7,305 nucleotides of DNA from assembly GCA_024699395.1 (NCBI GenBank), contig JAILPU010000114.1, forward strand, positions 1 through 7,305, read 5' to 3'. The DNA comes from Lachnospiraceae bacterium. GTDB taxonomy: Bacteria; Bacillota; Clostridia; Lachnospirales; Lachnospiraceae. A program made the position numbers and the translations under genes. Shown one piece after another: positions 5,904-7,305 of the stretch (position 1 is the stretch's first letter; each line of letters begins with the position of its first letter). The notes under the pieces were generated by a model, which was given only the letters and a program-made list of their open reading frames with translations, was not told the DNA's origin and made no database searches.

Positions 5904-6052
5904 TCTCGGACAATTATAAGAATAAACCGGGGAATTAATCTCGGACAATTATAGAGAATAAATCGGGGAATTAATTTCGGACAATTATTGAGAATAAACC
6001 AAGGAATTAATCTCGGACAATTATAAGAATAAACCGGGAAAATAATCTCGGA
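5904..6052. repeat. 35/36-bp tandem repeat array upstream of the DUF815 gene
   Basis: There are four units at 5904-5938 (35 bp), 5939-5974 (36), 5975-6010 (36) and 6011-6045 (35), plus the first seven bases of a fifth (TCTCGGA, 6046-6052). Each unit reads TCTCGGACAATTATA.GAATAAA (first part) and CCGGGGAATTAA (second part) with few changes; unit 3 has TTTCGG and CCAAGG. Length differences come from AAG versus AGAG/TGAG in the middle. CTCGG and CCGGG in each unit can pair, either within a unit (17-nt AT-rich loop) or across the unit border (8-nt loop GAATTAAT). Three units carry TATAAT on the minus strand. All units contain stops, so the array is not coding. It ends 40 nt before the DUF815 start codon. 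Confidence 0.9.
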
Positions 6053-6092
6053 TTTTATATAGCAATTTGTACAGATAAAGAAGGATAAAAAG

Positions 6093-7305
6093 ATGATAAT
6101 CGATGAATTATTGTTATACAGGGAAGATAAGAACCTGGATGTGGTGAGAGAAGCGGTGGAGTTAACTCAAAATCCCACAAGAGAAAGTGCTTTTGAGGTT
6201 ATTGCAAAGCTATTAAAAACTGCGGGAGAGCACGGCTTCTACGGAAATCTCTGGCATTGCTTTCTGACCAATATCCTGGTTAACAATGAGAATACATACA
6301 GCCTTGCCTGCGAGATGAGAGGCGACGTGGAGGGGACCGTTAATGTGGCGGCGCTTCATGACATGGAGATTTTCAGAAAGCTCTATGATATCAATCTTGA
6401 TGATGTGGCAAGAAGACTTAAGACGGATTCCTTTGATATTATTAAGGATTACACCGCTTCCTGCAGAGAAAGCAGTGTTTACAACACCAGGATTTGTAAG
6501 AGAATCTGCGACCTTTCCGTGGAGCTGGGAAGCGCAAAAGACGCGAAGGAAACCAAGGACAGGCTTACACACTTTTACAAAGAATACGGCGTGGGCCAGT
6601 TCGGTTTGAACAAGTCCTTCAGAATAAAAGGTGAGAACCGAAAAGACCTTATAATAGAGCCCATTATAAACATTGCCCATGTGAAACTGGACGACCTTGT
6701 GGGGCTTGAGCTTCAGAAGAAAAAACTTACCGAAAACACAGAGGCTTTTGTCAAGGGAAAGAAAGCCAACAACTGTCTTCTTTTCGGAGATGCGGGTACC
6801 GGTAAGTCCTCTTCCATAAAGGCCATTACAAATGAGTATTATGAGGACGGATTGAGAGTGATAGAAATCTACAAGCATCAGTTCAGAGTCCTTAATGACA
6901 TAATCGACAGAATCAAAAACAGAAACTACCGTTTTATTATCTATATGGACGACTTAAGCTTTGAGGATTTTGAGACGGAGTATAAGTATCTTAAGGCAGT
7001 TATTGAAGGAAGCCTTATGAAAAAACCTTCAAACGTGCTTATTTATGCCACTTCCAACAGAAGACACCTTATCAGGGAGCAGTTTTCCGATAGGGAGGAA
7101 GGTAACGACAAGCATTATAATGACACGGTTCAGGAAAAATTGTCACTGGCTTACAGATTTGGTGAATCCATTTATTTTTCGTCCTGTGATAAAAAGGAAT
7201 TTAAGGAGATTGTTCTGGAACTGGCCAAGAGAAACGGCATTCACATGGACGAGGAGGAACTCCTGTTAAAAGCGGGTGAGTGGGAACTTAGTCACGGCGG
7301 TCTCA
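6093..7305 (+). CDS. DUF815 family AAA-type ATPase, 3' partial
   Basis: The frame runs open from ATG 6093 to the window end: 404 residues, no stop. The second half is a DUF815 (PF05673) P-loop ATPase: LVGLELQK (202-209), Walker A FGDAGTGKSS (231-240, Lys238), Walker B FIIYMDDLSF (281-290, Asp286/287), IEGSLMKKPSNV (304-315), and the sensor-like YATSNRRHL (318-326), the family's most recognisable block, followed by AYRFG (353-357). The visible end, GEWELSHGGL, is near the usual C-terminus, so probably only a few dozen residues are missing. Residues 1 to about 190 are a mostly helical region that I cannot assign beyond being typical of clostridial DUF815 proteins. The cellular role is unknown; the ATPase is probably cytoplasmic, with no signal peptide or membrane segment. 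AAGGA at 6081-6085, 7 nt before the ATG, supports the start. No convincing promoter was found between the tandem array and the gene. Confidence 0.92.
   Translation, partial: MIIDELLLYREDKNLDVVREAVELTQNPTRESAFEVIAKLLKTAGEHGFYGNLWHCFLTNILVNNENTYSLACEMRGDVEGTVNVAALHDMEIFRKLYDINLDDVARRLKTDSFDIIKDYTASCRESSVYNTRICKRICDLSVELGSAKDAKETKDRLTHFYKEYGVGQFGLNKSFRIKGENRKDLIIEPIINIAHVKLDDLVGLELQKKKLTENTEAFVKGKKANNCLLFGDAGTGKSSSIKAITNEYYEDGLRVIEIYKHQFRVLNDIIDRIKNRNYRFIIYMDDLSFEDFETEYKYLKAVIEGSLMKKPSNVLIYATSNRRHLIREQFSDREEGNDKHYNDTVQEKLSLAYRFGESIYFSSCDKKEFKEIVLELAKRNGIHMDEEELLLKAGEWELSHGGL

Noticed and set aside
5700..5948. An 82-codon minus-strand frame in the intergenic gap
   Set aside because: It starts within the tandem repeats, has no ribosome binding site and no recognisable domain, and overlaps the DUF5050 promoter region.
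5904..6052. The tandem array as a CRISPR array
   Set aside because: The units are directly joined with no unique spacers between repeats, and no cas genes are present.
6213..6878. A 221-codon minus-strand frame
   Set aside because: It is antisense to the DUF815 ATPase across its Walker A region, with no domain or ribosome binding site of its own.

Overview
The window looks like chromosomal DNA of a Gram-positive anaerobe of the Clostridia, most likely Lachnospiraceae. The grounds are AT-leaning codon use with many AGA/AGG arginines, strong AAGGAGG-type ribosome binding sites in places, and the protein families present: a DUF5050 protein with a GNTAGNLNNGG-type segment, a DUF815 ATPase with a long N-terminal extension, and the set Gx-transporter/NusG_II/ApbE. 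No tRNA, rRNA, CRISPR array, transposase or phage gene was seen.

Positions 2-2305 (+) hold the end of a folate operon: the C-terminal half of folC, then folP, then a fused folB-folK gene. The genes are packed tightly (26-nt folC/folP overlap, TAATG junction between folP and folBK). Together they make the 6-hydroxymethyl-dihydropterin precursor (FolB), activate it (FolK), join it to p-aminobenzoate (FolP) and add glutamate (FolC).

Positions 2235-3156 (-) hold two small membrane-associated genes, a NusG domain II protein followed by a Gx-transporter (Hpre_diP_synt_I) family protein. Divergent from them is an apbE lipoprotein gene (3155-4189, +), an FAD:protein FMN transferase. The preferred start codons of apbE and the NusG_II gene overlap in one CATG, and the transporter gene runs 71 nt into the 3' end of folBK, so the whole 2-4.2 kb stretch has almost no intergenic space. 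The three genes suggest an extracytosolic flavin/redox maturation function, but no flavinylation target is visible here.

At 4242-4290 a perfect 19-bp inverted repeat forms a probable bidirectional terminator. It is followed by a degenerate 29-bp tandem repeat (4302-4472) that reaches almost to the stop codon of a minus-strand DUF5050 gene (4477-5496; membrane-anchored, propeller-like repeats). The DUF5050 gene has a good candidate promoter (TTGATA-17-TATACT) and a leader of about 170 nt with a possible hairpin.

The 596-nt gap between the DUF5050 gene and the DUF815 gene contains a second, unrelated tandem array: four 35/36-bp units at 5904-6045 plus a partial fifth, ending about 40 nt before the DUF815 start. 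The DUF815 AAA-type ATPase (6093 to the window end, +) is nearly complete but has no stop in the window. The least explained material is the two repeat arrays and the start-to-start overlap of apbE and the NusG_II gene.
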